A stretch of 64,000 nt of DNA from Teredinibacter purpureus (GTDB taxonomy: Bacteria > Pseudomonadota > Gammaproteobacteria > Pseudomonadales > Cellvibrionaceae). Shown here piece by piece: positions 26,684 to 35,935 of the stretch; within the stretch, counting starts at the first letter, position 1; every line of letters begins with the position of its first letter. The position numbers and the translations under genes are program-made. Location of the stretch: contig NZ_CP060092.1 of the NCBI RefSeq assembly GCF_014217335.1, forward strand, positions 4,047,501-4,111,500. The letters run 5' to 3'. The notes under the pieces were generated by a model, which did not search any database, was not told the origin of the DNA, and worked only from the letters and a program-made list of their open reading frames with translations.

Positions 26684-27856
26684 TTAATATAATTCAATAT
26701 CGGTGGAACCCGAGTTTTCTCGGGGTTTATTCTGACTTACGGGCTCAAATGTGGCCAACCGCTGTTGGATAGAGTCGAAGACTTTATCTAAAGATTGATC
26801 TTTACGGCTTAACTCGATAATACTACTAACGATATTAGCCAAATAACTAGAGTGCTCTGTTATTTGGTGCGCGTACTGGGACACTCTATCTGCAGACTGC
26901 AATGCCGTTACCGCGTTGCCGATTTCTTGTTTAATTTCTTCACCAATTTGTGCGCCACGCCCCACGCTTTCGGTCACTTTCTCGTTCACTAATTCCAGTT
27001 CCGCCAGCATTGCATCCAAATGCCCCTTCGCGTCAATGGCGATATTCATATCGAGTGAGGCGATATCACCTACCACTTTCTCTACATTTGTCACGGTATT
27101 TTTTGCCGTTTCTGCCCGCTCCCGAATTTGCTCATTCAATGCGTTAGAATCCTGTGATAGCTTCCGAACCTCGTCTGCAACTACGGCAAAGCCTCTGCCT
27201 GCCTCGCCCGCTCGGGCAGCTTCAATTGCCGCATTAAGGGCGAGTAAATTGGTTTGATCGGCAATACCACGAATATCGTTAATCAGTACAAACATGCCGT
27301 CCAAGTGCGTCACCATATCTTGAATATTGTGTACCGCTTGTACGCTTTTATCGCTGATATCGACAAACAATTTTACATAATCATCCAGTATGCGGCCCAC
27401 TTCGTTCGCAAAACGTTTTAAGGAGACCTCTTCATTTGAAACTGTCTCTCCCGCAATTGATTTATTCGAAAGCTGGTGGACAATACCCATCATTAGATCT
27501 TTTTCGGCGTTTGCTGAATCGGACAAACCTTGGAAGCTGGCATGTAAACGAACAGTCGATTCTTCGACCGTGTTTTGAATGCAAGAAGATAGGTCGATTA
27601 ATTCGCTGCACACCGGTAGCGTGGCTCTTTCCATTTGCTGATCAACCGCACGAAAGCTTTCGCGTAGAGAGTTTTGCAATGTCTCAGTGGCGCTTATATC
27701 ATCTTTCGGAGACTTTCCAACCACCATCGCTGTCACGATAACGCTCACCACTAACAAGCTCACCGCAATATGTAATGATTCGAAATAGTAAATGGCAATG
27801 ACAGCAAGAACCGCAACCACAAAAGGCACAATCATTTGGGAGTGATTATTTTCCAC
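26684..27856 (-). CDS. Short methyl-accepting chemotaxis-like protein without periplasmic domain
   Basis: A 390-aa protein. Two hydrophobic helices (about 9-25 and 29-47) are separated by a very short loop, so there is no external sensor domain and no HAMP. The cytoplasmic part contains the MCP signalling tip: [20 protein letters not shown], then [21 protein letters not shown] (about 190-230). The C terminus (STDIELY) has no CheR-tethering pentapeptide. It is first in the unit with the STAS and phosphatase genes. It may sense internal or membrane conditions, or serve as scaffold. The upstream 200 bp shows no clear FliA site. Confidence 0.85.
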   Translation of the reverse strand: MENNHSQMIVPFVVAVLAVIAIYYFESLHIAVSLLVVSVIVTAMVVGKSPKDDISATETLQNSLRESFRAVDQQMERATLPVCSELIDLSSCIQNTVEESTVRLHASFQGLSDSANAEKDLMMGIVHQLSNKSIAGETVSNEEVSLKRFANEVGRILDDYVKLFVDISDKSVQAVHNIQDMVTHLDGMFVLINDIRGIADQTNLLALNAAIEAARAGEAGRGFAVVADEVRKLSQDSNALNEQIRERAETAKNTVTNVEKVVGDIASLDMNIAIDAKGHLDAMLAELELVNEKVTESVGRGAQIGEEIKQEIGNAVTALQSADRVSQYAHQITEHSSYLANIVSSIIELSRKDQSLDKVFDSIQQRLATFEPVSQNKPRENSGSTDIELY

Positions 27857-28053
27857 ACAGTTTCCTCAGCGGCTAGTTAGCTAAATGCGCCATCAGATTC
27901 AAAAATCGATATGCTTAAGACTAGACGTCGAAGGGGGTGTGCGCCAGCGAGGTTGCTAAGTGGCTAGTGCGGAAGAAATGGGGAGATAGAACGCTGCTTT
28001 GCATTTTTACGCGCCAAACAGCGTGACTATAATTGGCTTATCTGGAAACACTA

Positions 28054-29058
28054 TTACATAGCGCCAATACCAATAGCTTTACGTATTTTGGCTAACATTG
28101 GAGCACTTACATCTCGCGCTTTTTCGGCGCCCAGCTGCAATTTTTTTTCAATAGCAGCGGTGTCTTCCATCAATTCAGCGTAATGGGTTCGAGCCTCAGA
28201 AATTTCTGCGTTGACCAACTCAAAGAGCTGCTTTTTCGCTTCGCCCCATGCTATCCCCTCTTCGAATTGCTTACGCATCGCATTCGTTTGCGTTTCATTC
28301 GCAAAAGCCTGCCACACCTGGAATACGGTTGAGGTATCCGCGTCCTTCGGCTCTCCAGGCTCAAGCAAATTGGTTTTGATTTTATTAATATGTTTACGTA
28401 GTTGTTTCTCGGGTAAAAAGAGCGGAATGGTGTTGTTATAACTTTTGCTCATTTTTCGGCCATCAAGCCCCTGTAAAACAGCTACAGAGTCATCGACAAC
28501 AGCTTCGGGCAACGCAAAAACATCGTCAAAATGATGGTTGAAACGCCCGGCAATATCACGAGCCATTTCTACGTGCTGAATTTGATCTTTTCCTACGGGT
28601 ACTTTGTTGGCATTAAACATCAAAATATCGGCCGCCATTAGCACTGGATAGCCATACAAACCCATAGTCACGCCATTGTCGGGATCTTCGCCCTCGTCAA
28701 TATTATTGGCGACAGCCGCTTTATAGGCATGGGCGCGGTTCATCAACCCTTTCGCGGCCATACAGCTGAGAATCCAGCTTAGTTCTGTAATTTCTGGCAC
28801 ATCGGACTGACGATAGAACACCGCTTTATCGACATCTAGCCCTAGCGCTAGCCATGTTGCCGCAACCTCTTTTGCAGACTGCCGAATAAGCGCTGGCTCA
28901 TGGCATTTAATGATTGCATGAAGATCTGCAAGAAAGTAAAACGCGTCGGCGTCCGCTGATTGGCTTGCCTGTATCGCGGGGCGAATAGCGCCCACGTAAT
29001 TACCCAAATGGGGGGTACCGGTTGTTGTGATACCCGTAAGAACTCGTTGTACTGCCAT
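28054..29058 (-). CDS. trpS: Tryptophanyl-tRNA synthetase TrpS
   Basis: Class I aminoacyl-tRNA synthetase for Trp. The HIGH-like motif [12 protein letters not shown] is at about residues 13-24 and the KMSKS motif [13 protein letters not shown] at about 193-205. [19 protein letters not shown] is also typical. Length 334 aa is as in E. coli. It is alone on the minus strand between the MCP unit and the barrel-protein gene. Confidence 0.97.
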   Translation of the reverse strand: MAVQRVLTGITTTGTPHLGNYVGAIRPAIQASQSADADAFYFLADLHAIIKCHEPALIRQSAKEVAATWLALGLDVDKAVFYRQSDVPEITELSWILSCMAAKGLMNRAHAYKAAVANNIDEGEDPDNGVTMGLYGYPVLMAADILMFNANKVPVGKDQIQHVEMARDIAGRFNHHFDDVFALPEAVVDDSVAVLQGLDGRKMSKSYNNTIPLFLPEKQLRKHINKIKTNLLEPGEPKDADTSTVFQVWQAFANETQTNAMRKQFEEGIAWGEAKKQLFELVNAEISEARTHYAELMEDTAAIEKKLQLGAEKARDVSAPMLAKIRKAIGIGAM

Positions 29059-29141
29059 AATTGGTCCACTATTTATGCCATTGTTTTATACTTGCGGACT
29101 GTATCGCCCGTTTAGGTTCCTAGGCGTGCGATAGACACGCT

Positions 29142-30350
29142 TTACCACGCAGAACCGGCGGTAATATACCATGCGGTCTCGTCTGGGCCACGCGCTATAT
29201 CAATGCCCGCTCGTATTCCGTAACGTTTCGCAATGAAGTAGCGAAACCCTGTGCCATTCGCCAAATAATTCTCCGTAGAGCCCAAACCCTCGAACGAATC
29301 TGCCACCCGTCCCATTCCACTGAACACCTTTAGCGTCCAGCGAGTATTGATATCCCAACTCACTTCTAGTTCGGTTTGAGCGATGCTTTTTCCTTGATAA
29401 CGGGCAGCGGGAATGCCCCGTATATTCAGTGATGGCAGTGCAAATGTCGGCAAAAAATCATCAGCATTGGCCGACTCCATCGCCAGTCGCCAAGCCAAGC
29501 GCCAATCATCTACAACCTGCCAGTAATTCCTGCCATCGAATTTCGTCACGCTGTAGTCAATGTCGCTACCTATCGTCTCATCAAATTGACTATAACCAGC
29601 ACTATAGTGGTAGCCCTTGGTGGGGCTAAAAACATTATCGCGACTGTCATATTCAGCGAGCACCCCCAAGCCGGAGGTTACAACTTCCTGACTAAGAATG
29701 CCTTCTAATCCTTGCTTAAGTTTGTCAGGGAGCCCTTCCGGTAAACGATCTCCACCCCTTTCCAAAGACACTTCAGCGGAAACGGATTGCTGCTTCAACC
29801 CTAAAAATAGACGGCTACCCCGTAACTGAAACTTCAACGAGTGCACCATGCCCAAAGCTTTCGTATTGAGTGAAATGGGCTTATCCAACTGAAAGTCGCC
29901 AGAACCATAAAAATCTATATTAACATCGCCATACCCTGCTCCACCGGTATAACGAATGGCGCCAGCTTTCCATATTCCCATATGCCCTCCCCCTGTCATG
30001 ATTGAATCATTTCCCGTGGTCACGCCCATCACTGCTGAAACACTAGGCGGTAGTAAATATCGCCCAGCACCAACATTAGCGTTGCGCATTTTAGCCAGTC
30101 GAGCATCTTGATTTTCCTCATCTTCATGAAAGAATACGCCGACCAAACCAAAGCCCCCGTCAACGGCCGAATCGGTAATAATCACTGGAATAGGGAAAAA
30201 CCCATACGCATTCTCAGACAAGTATTCACTCGTATCGAATTGGCCATCAATGGGGTCAAAAAATTGCGATGCAAAGTCTGACGAAGAGGCGTTAAGTGTG
30301 CTAAAAAAGACAAATAAACAAACGAATGTCCGCAGAAAACTATTTTTCAT
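29142..30350 (-). CDS. Outer-membrane beta-barrel protein of the D15/BamA surface-antigen type
   Basis: About 402 aa with a signal peptide (MKNSFLRTFVCLFVFFSTLNAS). The mature part lacks POTRA repeats and looks like a stand-alone 12- to 16-strand barrel: alternating hydrophobic residues and short turns, LAEYDSRDNVFSPTKGYHYSAGYSQF (the DxRDxxxxPxxG motif of the D15 family), and a final aromatic W. Transport substrate unknown. I chose the ATG at 30350, which starts the signal peptide; an ATG 15 codons upstream is open. It is next to the glycosyltransferase gene on the same strand. What it does is not known. Confidence 0.75.
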   Translation of the reverse strand: MKNSFLRTFVCLFVFFSTLNASSSDFASQFFDPIDGQFDTSEYLSENAYGFFPIPVIITDSAVDGGFGLVGVFFHEDEENQDARLAKMRNANVGAGRYLLPPSVSAVMGVTTGNDSIMTGGGHMGIWKAGAIRYTGGAGYGDVNIDFYGSGDFQLDKPISLNTKALGMVHSLKFQLRGSRLFLGLKQQSVSAEVSLERGGDRLPEGLPDKLKQGLEGILSQEVVTSGLGVLAEYDSRDNVFSPTKGYHYSAGYSQFDETIGSDIDYSVTKFDGRNYWQVVDDWRLAWRLAMESANADDFLPTFALPSLNIRGIPAARYQGKSIAQTELEVSWDINTRWTLKVFSGMGRVADSFEGLGSTENYLANGTGFRYFIAKRYGIRAGIDIARGPDETAWYITAGSAW

Positions 30351-30411
30351 AGTAAGAAAACACCATAGATGAATGAATTTTTTCAGGTATGCCATTAGCA
30401 GAGTAGCGGAT

Positions 30412-31551
30412 CTATAGGACGACGGCCCCTACTGTATCGTTAAATACCTTTTCATATTCCGCGCTAAGACTTTGCCATTGCATTGTCGATAACGCCATCA
30501 CAGGCGGAAGTGGCTCGCCAGCACTAACGGCTAGCGCCCACGCCATAATACGCTGTGCGCAATCTTTACTTTCAGCCATACTCGCAACATGAGTATCGGG
30601 ATTATGATGACTAAAATCCGAGTAATAACGATACGCTGAATCAAACAGTTCTGTATACGCGAGCCTATCAGGCACTAACGGGATGCAACCCGCCGCAACG
30701 CCATCCAATACCGATAGACCCTGAAAATCGTGTAAGGCGGTCGACAGCACCACGTGGCTTTGTGCCAATAAGGTTCGGTAGGCTGCCGGATCGGCCACAA
30801 ACCCCCAAGCTCCCAGCCAACCGCGAGATTTCAGTAGATTATGAATCACGTCGAAGGTGTCCGGCACGCGTCGAAATTGCTGGCCCACAATATGGCACGT
30901 TATCGACACATCCTCCGGTAGGGCCTGAAGTACACCCAATAACTTATCGGGGCCTTTGTCGTATTCCCAGCGATGATTCCAGACGATGGTTAGCGTGTTG
31001 GGTTTAATCAATGGTGTTTTTTGAAAGAGTTCTTGCTCTAAAGGTACCGAAATTACACGTGATTTTGTTTTAAGTTCTTCCACAATGCCCGCAGGAACCG
31101 CATCTGGCATTTTTTTCAGTAGTTCCGCTACCCCGTCTAAAAAGGTTAGACGGTTGTAATCTGAATTAAATACAATTTTATTCGCCGCTAGGCCCGAATA
31201 TAAACTCACCATTCTCGGTTCCATTACATATTTTTGATGAGCTGTTAGCGGGTAACTAAATTGATTTTCGTGAAAATAGAGAATGGTCGGCGTTGTCGCC
31301 AGGGCGGGAACAAGCCCTTTTAATGTCGACAAATCCACCATCGATGTGGCGACAATCAGGTCGAAAGGCTGTGACAAGCATTCCTGCTCTCCGCGCCCCC
31401 AACTTAAGCTATTACCCCGTACTCGCCAGTTAAAATGGCGCGCAGGCAAATGTAGTACCGTCCAATGATGATGATCTAAATTGGCCACGAGCCCATGCCG
31501 CCAACGTCGATGGCTTTCGGCATCATAAGCAGAAAGAAGAAGAATTTTCAT
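30412..31551 (-). CDS. tRNA-queuosine alpha-mannosyltransferase-like glycosyltransferase (DUF3524)
   Basis: About 379 aa. The N terminus MKILLLSAYDAESHRRWRHG is characteristic of the DUF3524/GTDC1 family, whose animal member adds mannose to queuosine in tRNA-Asp (QTMAN). A GT-B C-terminal half follows: TIVWNHRWEYDKGPDKLLGVLQALP, HIVGQQFRRVP and VVLSTALHDFQGLSVLDGVAAGCIPLVPDRLAYTELF. The ATG at 31551 is preferred to the GTG/ATG eight codons upstream. Bacterial members are widespread in marine gammaproteobacteria. Enzymatic role is inferred from the family. Confidence 0.82.
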   Translation of the reverse strand: MKILLLSAYDAESHRRWRHGLVANLDHHHWTVLHLPARHFNWRVRGNSLSWGRGEQECLSQPFDLIVATSMVDLSTLKGLVPALATTPTILYFHENQFSYPLTAHQKYVMEPRMVSLYSGLAANKIVFNSDYNRLTFLDGVAELLKKMPDAVPAGIVEELKTKSRVISVPLEQELFQKTPLIKPNTLTIVWNHRWEYDKGPDKLLGVLQALPEDVSITCHIVGQQFRRVPDTFDVIHNLLKSRGWLGAWGFVADPAAYRTLLAQSHVVLSTALHDFQGLSVLDGVAAGCIPLVPDRLAYTELFDSAYRYYSDFSHHNPDTHVASMAESKDCAQRIMAWALAVSAGEPLPPVMALSTMQWQSLSAEYEKVFNDTVGAVVL

Positions 31552-31612
31552 AAACGAAAAACCGCAACACGTCATGTTCCCCTAAACGAGTTGCGACTTT
31601 ATAGGGGACGAT

Positions 31613-32653
31613 TTACTGAGGTACTGTGCTTTTTAGGATAACAGCATCGAAACCCGCTTGGCAAAGTAAGTGGGCAGCGATATCAGCGCGACTACCGGCA
31701 TCGTCGGGTACGACATAAACATTAGTACGCCCCAATTCTGCAAGGGAATTACGTAACCGAGAAAGTGGGATATTGATCGCGCCAGGCAGGTGATTGATTC
31801 GAAATTCCATAGGCATTTTGACGTCGAGTAACTTATAAGGTTTTTCGAGTTTTTCAAGCCCTGCATTTTCGACGTAATGCACAACAGGTGCTTTTAGCAG
31901 CGCATTAAAATTCTCTGAATTCAAACGTTTCAAACGCCCGGATGTAAGCATTTCTACACTGGCATTGCGAGGCGTGTCACCCAACAACGACTCTTCACCA
32001 AAGAATTGGCCAGGGTGGATAACAATATCAACACTATCCGAATGATTGTGAACGCGGGCACTGCCAGAAACGAGCACATAAAAAAAGTCGCCTCTTTCAC
32101 CCTCTTTTACAACCATTTCGCCCTTTTTCATGCTCACATCTTCGAAGCGCAGAAATAGCTCTTGCACTTGCGCTAGAGGTACTTTTGCGAATAGAGGGGC
32201 TTGTAAGAGCGCGGCCATCCAGTCGCCACCTTCCTCTTCGTGAAGCTCGGCAACTTCGAATTCCCCGGTCGAATATTCCATGGTATCCAAATCGGTATCC
32301 ACTGCAGATTGGCTCCATGCCATCAAACGATCCAATGTTTCGGTATCAATCGAAAATACCTTAACGCTGGGCGATTTAGCAACGCCTGAGCACAACGTGG
32401 GCGATTCGGGATTCAGTGAATTATGGGCTGCAGCGGAATCACCTAGCACCGTAGACACGTAGAAGGCGCTATTAATGAGATCTACCTGTCCGTCGAGCAA
32501 GTAGTACTGTGTGTTAACAGGCCTGCCACGCTTAAACAACATTTGACCTTTGCCGTATTCTTGTACATCTATTTTAGTGAGCGCTTCCTGCAAGTATTCG
32601 TCGTCCAGCCCGTTAAAGGGCACAAAGTTTTTTAACGTTTGAATATCCAGCAT
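31613..32653 (-). CDS. Protein with two cNMP-binding domains and an inactive rhodanese domain
   Basis: 346 aa. The first cyclic-nucleotide-binding fold (about 1-130) starts with FVPFNGLDDEYLQEALTKID and MLFKRGRPVNTQYYLLDGQVDL. The second (about 145-260) has VVKEGERGDFFYVLVSGSARV and HPGQFFGEESLLGDTPRNASVEML, closest to a real cNMP pocket. The C-terminal rhodanese fold (about 265-345) lacks the catalytic Cys: the active-site loop reads VPDDAGSRADIA. No DNA-binding helix follows. This looks like a nucleotide sensor coupled to a degenerate rhodanese; partners unknown. It has a short leader after the apeB-type gene and is monocistronic. Confidence 0.82.
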   Translation of the reverse strand: MLDIQTLKNFVPFNGLDDEYLQEALTKIDVQEYGKGQMLFKRGRPVNTQYYLLDGQVDLINSAFYVSTVLGDSAAAHNSLNPESPTLCSGVAKSPSVKVFSIDTETLDRLMAWSQSAVDTDLDTMEYSTGEFEVAELHEEEGGDWMAALLQAPLFAKVPLAQVQELFLRFEDVSMKKGEMVVKEGERGDFFYVLVSGSARVHNHSDSVDIVIHPGQFFGEESLLGDTPRNASVEMLTSGRLKRLNSENFNALLKAPVVHYVENAGLEKLEKPYKLLDVKMPMEFRINHLPGAINIPLSRLRNSLAELGRTNVYVVPDDAGSRADIAAHLLCQAGFDAVILKSTVPQ

Positions 32654-32848
32654 TTAAGTTCCTCGTAATTTGCTCACATTTTGCCCCGTTTTTCGCCGAT
32701 GTAATGCGCTCAAAATCACCCAAACTCAGGAACAGAACCTCAATTCAGTTCAAAACATTCCAAATGGGGCCTGCACCTGTCGAAAAAAATGACAACTTTT
32801 CAAAGGGGGGATTCTACGCGCCAATCAACCAAAGTGTAGCAACTAACG

Positions 32849-34147
32849 TCACAGGTTGGAGCAATAAGGTAGATTTTTAACCGTTAAAAAGCGGTTCAAT
32901 AGTGTATTCATATGCACCAAATCTATCACGCCGGCGAACTCTCTGATGGAGTGCATTGCGAAGGTCGGCACGCCAATATCAACCGTTGTTATACCAATAC
33001 CAGCCGCTGTAATCGGGCCTATGGTGCTCCCACATCGAGTATCTGCACGCGTCACATAAGTCTGTAATGGGAGACTGCTCGGCGACGATGCCAACCATCG
33101 CACTAACGCTGCTGTAGCGCTACTCGTTGCGTAACTTTGGTTGGCATCAAACTTAATAACAGGCCCCTTGTTAATAATCGGCCCATGCTTGTCATCGTGT
33201 TTATTGACGTAATTGGGATGGACACCATGGGCATTGTCCACCGAAAACATAAGCGAGCGGCGCAAGGTAATTTGCCGTGACTCTCCTCCCACGGTAAGAC
33301 GCTCAATGACTTCATCCAATAAGGGCCCTTGAGCGCCAATATCAGATCGACTACCGACCTCTTCATGATCATTACAGATGAGTACGCTGGTGTGATTCGT
33401 TCCTGCATCAATCAACGCCCTTACACCAAGATAACAACTTAGCAAGTTATCCAGCCGAGCACTTGCAATAAAGTCATTCTCTAAACCTAGCACTGCAGGC
33501 GGCTGCGTATCATAGAAGCTCAAATTAAAATCGAGTACTTCTTTCGCATTTTTATCATCGAGTACATCTAATAGGAGTGCGCGAAAACTTTTTGGCTCGT
33601 CGGCCTGATGCAAAATTGCATTCATATCTGTCTGAGGGTTTACGCGGCGGCTATTATTAGCCTCTCTGTCTAGATGAATCGCTAAACTCGGTATACTCGC
33701 TATCGCGTTTTCAAAATCGATCAGGGCGGTTTTAAGTTCCCCTGATGTCGATAAATAAGATATTCGCCCAGCAATGGAAAGATCCCTATCAAACCATGGG
33801 TTTAATAACGCCCCACCGTAAACCTCTACACCCAACTGCGCATAACCTTTACTTTGGATTTCCGGCAAAGGCTTTACTTTCAAGCAAGGGCTGTCGGTGT
33901 GAGCACCAATAATACGAATACCGCTCTCTTCCACAGCTTCTGTACCCACTATAAACGCCAATACAGATGCGCCGCCACGCACCACAAAATAGCGACCACC
34001 TGGCGTTAAATTCCAGCGTTCCATCTCATTAAGCTGTTTAAATCCTTCTACTGATAATAATGTCGCCATACTCTGGGCTGCATGATAAGGCGTGGGGGAT
34101 TTTCTGACAAAATCTAATAAACCGTTCGTTAATTCAAGTGATGACAT
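32849..34147 (-). CDS. apeB: M18 family aminopeptidase (ApeB-type)
   Basis: Zinc aminopeptidase of 432 aa. Metal and active-site segments are GAHTDSPCLKVKP (about 81-93), LICNDHEEVGSRSDIGAQGPLL (about 255-276), MFSVDNAHGVHPN and VDIGVPTFAMHSIREFAG. The enzyme removes N-terminal acidic or neutral residues from peptides in the cytoplasm. Length fits family members (429 in Pseudomonas). Downstream uppP follows after only 12 bp on the same strand, so they may be co-transcribed. Confidence 0.93.
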   Translation of the reverse strand: MSSLELTNGLLDFVRKSPTPYHAAQSMATLLSVEGFKQLNEMERWNLTPGGRYFVVRGGASVLAFIVGTEAVEESGIRIIGAHTDSPCLKVKPLPEIQSKGYAQLGVEVYGGALLNPWFDRDLSIAGRISYLSTSGELKTALIDFENAIASIPSLAIHLDREANNSRRVNPQTDMNAILHQADEPKSFRALLLDVLDDKNAKEVLDFNLSFYDTQPPAVLGLENDFIASARLDNLLSCYLGVRALIDAGTNHTSVLICNDHEEVGSRSDIGAQGPLLDEVIERLTVGGESRQITLRRSLMFSVDNAHGVHPNYVNKHDDKHGPIINKGPVIKFDANQSYATSSATAALVRWLASSPSSLPLQTYVTRADTRCGSTIGPITAAGIGITTVDIGVPTFAMHSIREFAGVIDLVHMNTLLNRFLTVKNLPYCSNL

Positions 34148-34159
34148 AATAATTCTCTA

Positions 34160-34957
34160 CTAAAGCGTGTACGCAATTAACAAAACACCCAGCACTAAAC
34201 GATACACCACAAAGGGCATCATACTCAGTCGATTAATAAAACTTAAAAAATAATGGATACAAAGGTAAGCACTCGCTCCAGAAAGTAAAATGCCAAGCCC
34301 CAGCGCCAACCAGTCAACCTCGGCATTTCCTAACACTAACTCCAAGCCTTTGTATCCGCCGCCAAGTAGAATGATGGGCATTGAAAGTAAAAAGGAAAAC
34401 TTCGCTGAGTCTGTACGTGAAAAGCCCAAGAATAACGCCGCTGTAATTGTAATGCCGGAACGAGAAGTGCCAGGAATTAACGCAAGCGCTTGTGCGAAGC
34501 CAATAATAATAGCCGCATATAATGTCAATTGAGTAAGATCTTTCACTTTGCTAGGCAATCGATCTGCCACTGCGAGTACTACACCAAATAAAATCGTTGT
34601 TGTCGCAATGACACTCGTAGAACGCAGATTGGCTTCAATGTAGTCATCAAATAACAAACCAAACACCCCCGCCGGAATGGTTGCCGCGATAATACACCAT
34701 GCAACCCGCCCATTCGAATTGGTGCCTTTACCCGCAACCGATAATCCCCACCCCGAAATAAGGTCAACAATATCTCGACGAAAATAAAACATCACAGCGG
34801 ACAAAGTTCCCACGTGTACAGCAACATCAAACGCCAACCCCTGATCTGGCCAGCCCAAAAGTTCTTTTGGCAAAATTAAGTGCGCAGAACTAGAAATGGG
34901 TAAAAATTCGGTTATTCCTTGAATGAGTGCGAGCACAACAACTTGAACGATATCCAT
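34160..34957 (-). CDS. uppP: Undecaprenyl-diphosphatase UppP (BacA)
   Basis: UppP dephosphorylates undecaprenyl diphosphate at the outer face of the inner membrane and so recycles the lipid carrier for peptidoglycan. It has about eight membrane segments. The conserved boxes GITEFLPISSSAHLILP (about 15-31) and PGTSRSGITITAALFLGFSR (about 160-180) are intact. Start chosen at the ATG at 34957, preceded by GAGG at 7 bases; a TTG four codons upstream is open. Length 265 aa. It precedes tsaB on the same strand. Confidence 0.95.
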   Translation of the reverse strand: MDIVQVVVLALIQGITEFLPISSSAHLILPKELLGWPDQGLAFDVAVHVGTLSAVMFYFRRDIVDLISGWGLSVAGKGTNSNGRVAWCIIAATIPAGVFGLLFDDYIEANLRSTSVIATTTILFGVVLAVADRLPSKVKDLTQLTLYAAIIIGFAQALALIPGTSRSGITITAALFLGFSRTDSAKFSFLLSMPIILLGGGYKGLELVLGNAEVDWLALGLGILLSGASAYLCIHYFLSFINRLSMMPFVVYRLVLGVLLIAYTL

Positions 34958-35039
34958 ACGGGGCCTCAAAAAAGTATTAAGTGATAATTCTGACGGTATT
35001 CACTGTAAAACCGAGAGTTGAATAAGAATAGGGGGAGAA

Positions 35040-35756
35040 TTAGCGATCGCGGATACGCTGGCGCTTTTTCCACGTAATTTCATTACGTAAATATATTGGC
35101 TCTACCGCTGTAAAGGCATAAGCCGATGGGCTCATTTTTGGTTTATAGGATTGCACCGCTAGCGCCAAGGCAGCTTCAGCGCGAGGTTTAAAATCTGGAG
35201 AGATTTTGGAGACAGGAGTATCAACTAGAGGTTGAACGCTCCAGCCATGCCCTACCCCGTGAACATCCTCCAAGCTAAATTGTGCTTTTAATTCCTCTAA
35301 CGCGCAAAGAGGCGCGCAGACCGCAGCCGGTATCACGGCTTCACAATGCTCATTCTCTGCACGGTAAGCCGACCAATACACTTCACCCATCCGGGCATCT
35401 AGTGCAGGAACGATAATTGAACCGGACATACAAGATAATGTTGCCCGATATTGCTCAGCCATGACATCCAGTGTATTCAACCCAATAACCGGCAATTTTG
35501 CGCCGTAAGAAAGCCCTTGGATTATCCCTAAGCCAATACGAATACCGGTAAAGGAGCCAGGCCCTCGTGTTACCGCTAAAGCATCTAAATCGGATAAGGC
35601 GATTTTAGCCTCTTCTAGCACTTCGTTAATAAGAGGTAAAAGTACCTTAGAGTGTGATTTGGGTGTGTCGCAGTATCGCTGCACGACAGTCGAGCCGTCG
35701 GTTACGGCAACTGAGCAAACTTCGGTTGAAGCATCAAGAGCGAGTAATTTAGACAT
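35040..35756 (-). CDS. tsaB: tRNA threonylcarbamoyladenosine biosynthesis protein TsaB
   Basis: TsaB works with TsaD and TsaE to make t6A at position 37 of ANN-decoding tRNAs. The N-terminal ASKHA fold shows LALDASTEVCSVAV and the conserved RGPGSFTGIRIGLGIIQGLSYG (about 64-85). Length 238 aa is normal (231 in E. coli). The gene lies just downstream of a histone-like gene with terminator between, and upstream of uppP. Confidence 0.95.
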   Translation of the reverse strand: MSKLLALDASTEVCSVAVTDGSTVVQRYCDTPKSHSKVLLPLINEVLEEAKIALSDLDALAVTRGPGSFTGIRIGLGIIQGLSYGAKLPVIGLNTLDVMAEQYRATLSCMSGSIIVPALDARMGEVYWSAYRAENEHCEAVIPAAVCAPLCALEELKAQFSLEDVHGVGHGWSVQPLVDTPVSKISPDFKPRAEAALALAVQSYKPKMSPSAYAFTAVEPIYLRNEITWKKRQRIRDR

Positions 35757-35839
35757 AGCGTTGTATCAATAATAGTGGGTAACGAATATAAAAATGACAG
35801 AGATCGCTATTTTCCGACTCGGAACCAAAGAACGCAAAC

Positions 35840-35876
35840 AAAAATCCCCCGAAAATTGCTCTCCGAGGGATTTTTT
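35840..35876 (-). terminator. Rho-independent terminator after the histone-like gene
   Basis: Arms at 35840-35851 and 35864-35876 pair over about 12 bp with one G-U pair (AAAAATCCC and CCCTCG/CGGGGG on the minus strand) around a 12-base loop. The T-run is part of the stem. The A-run on the opposite side makes it potentially bidirectional, and no gene would use the other direction. Confidence 0.75.
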
Positions 35877-35935
35877 AACCACTTACGCTGAAAGTATCTC
35901 AGTTAAATGATTGTGCGTTAGCCAAATAGCGATTA

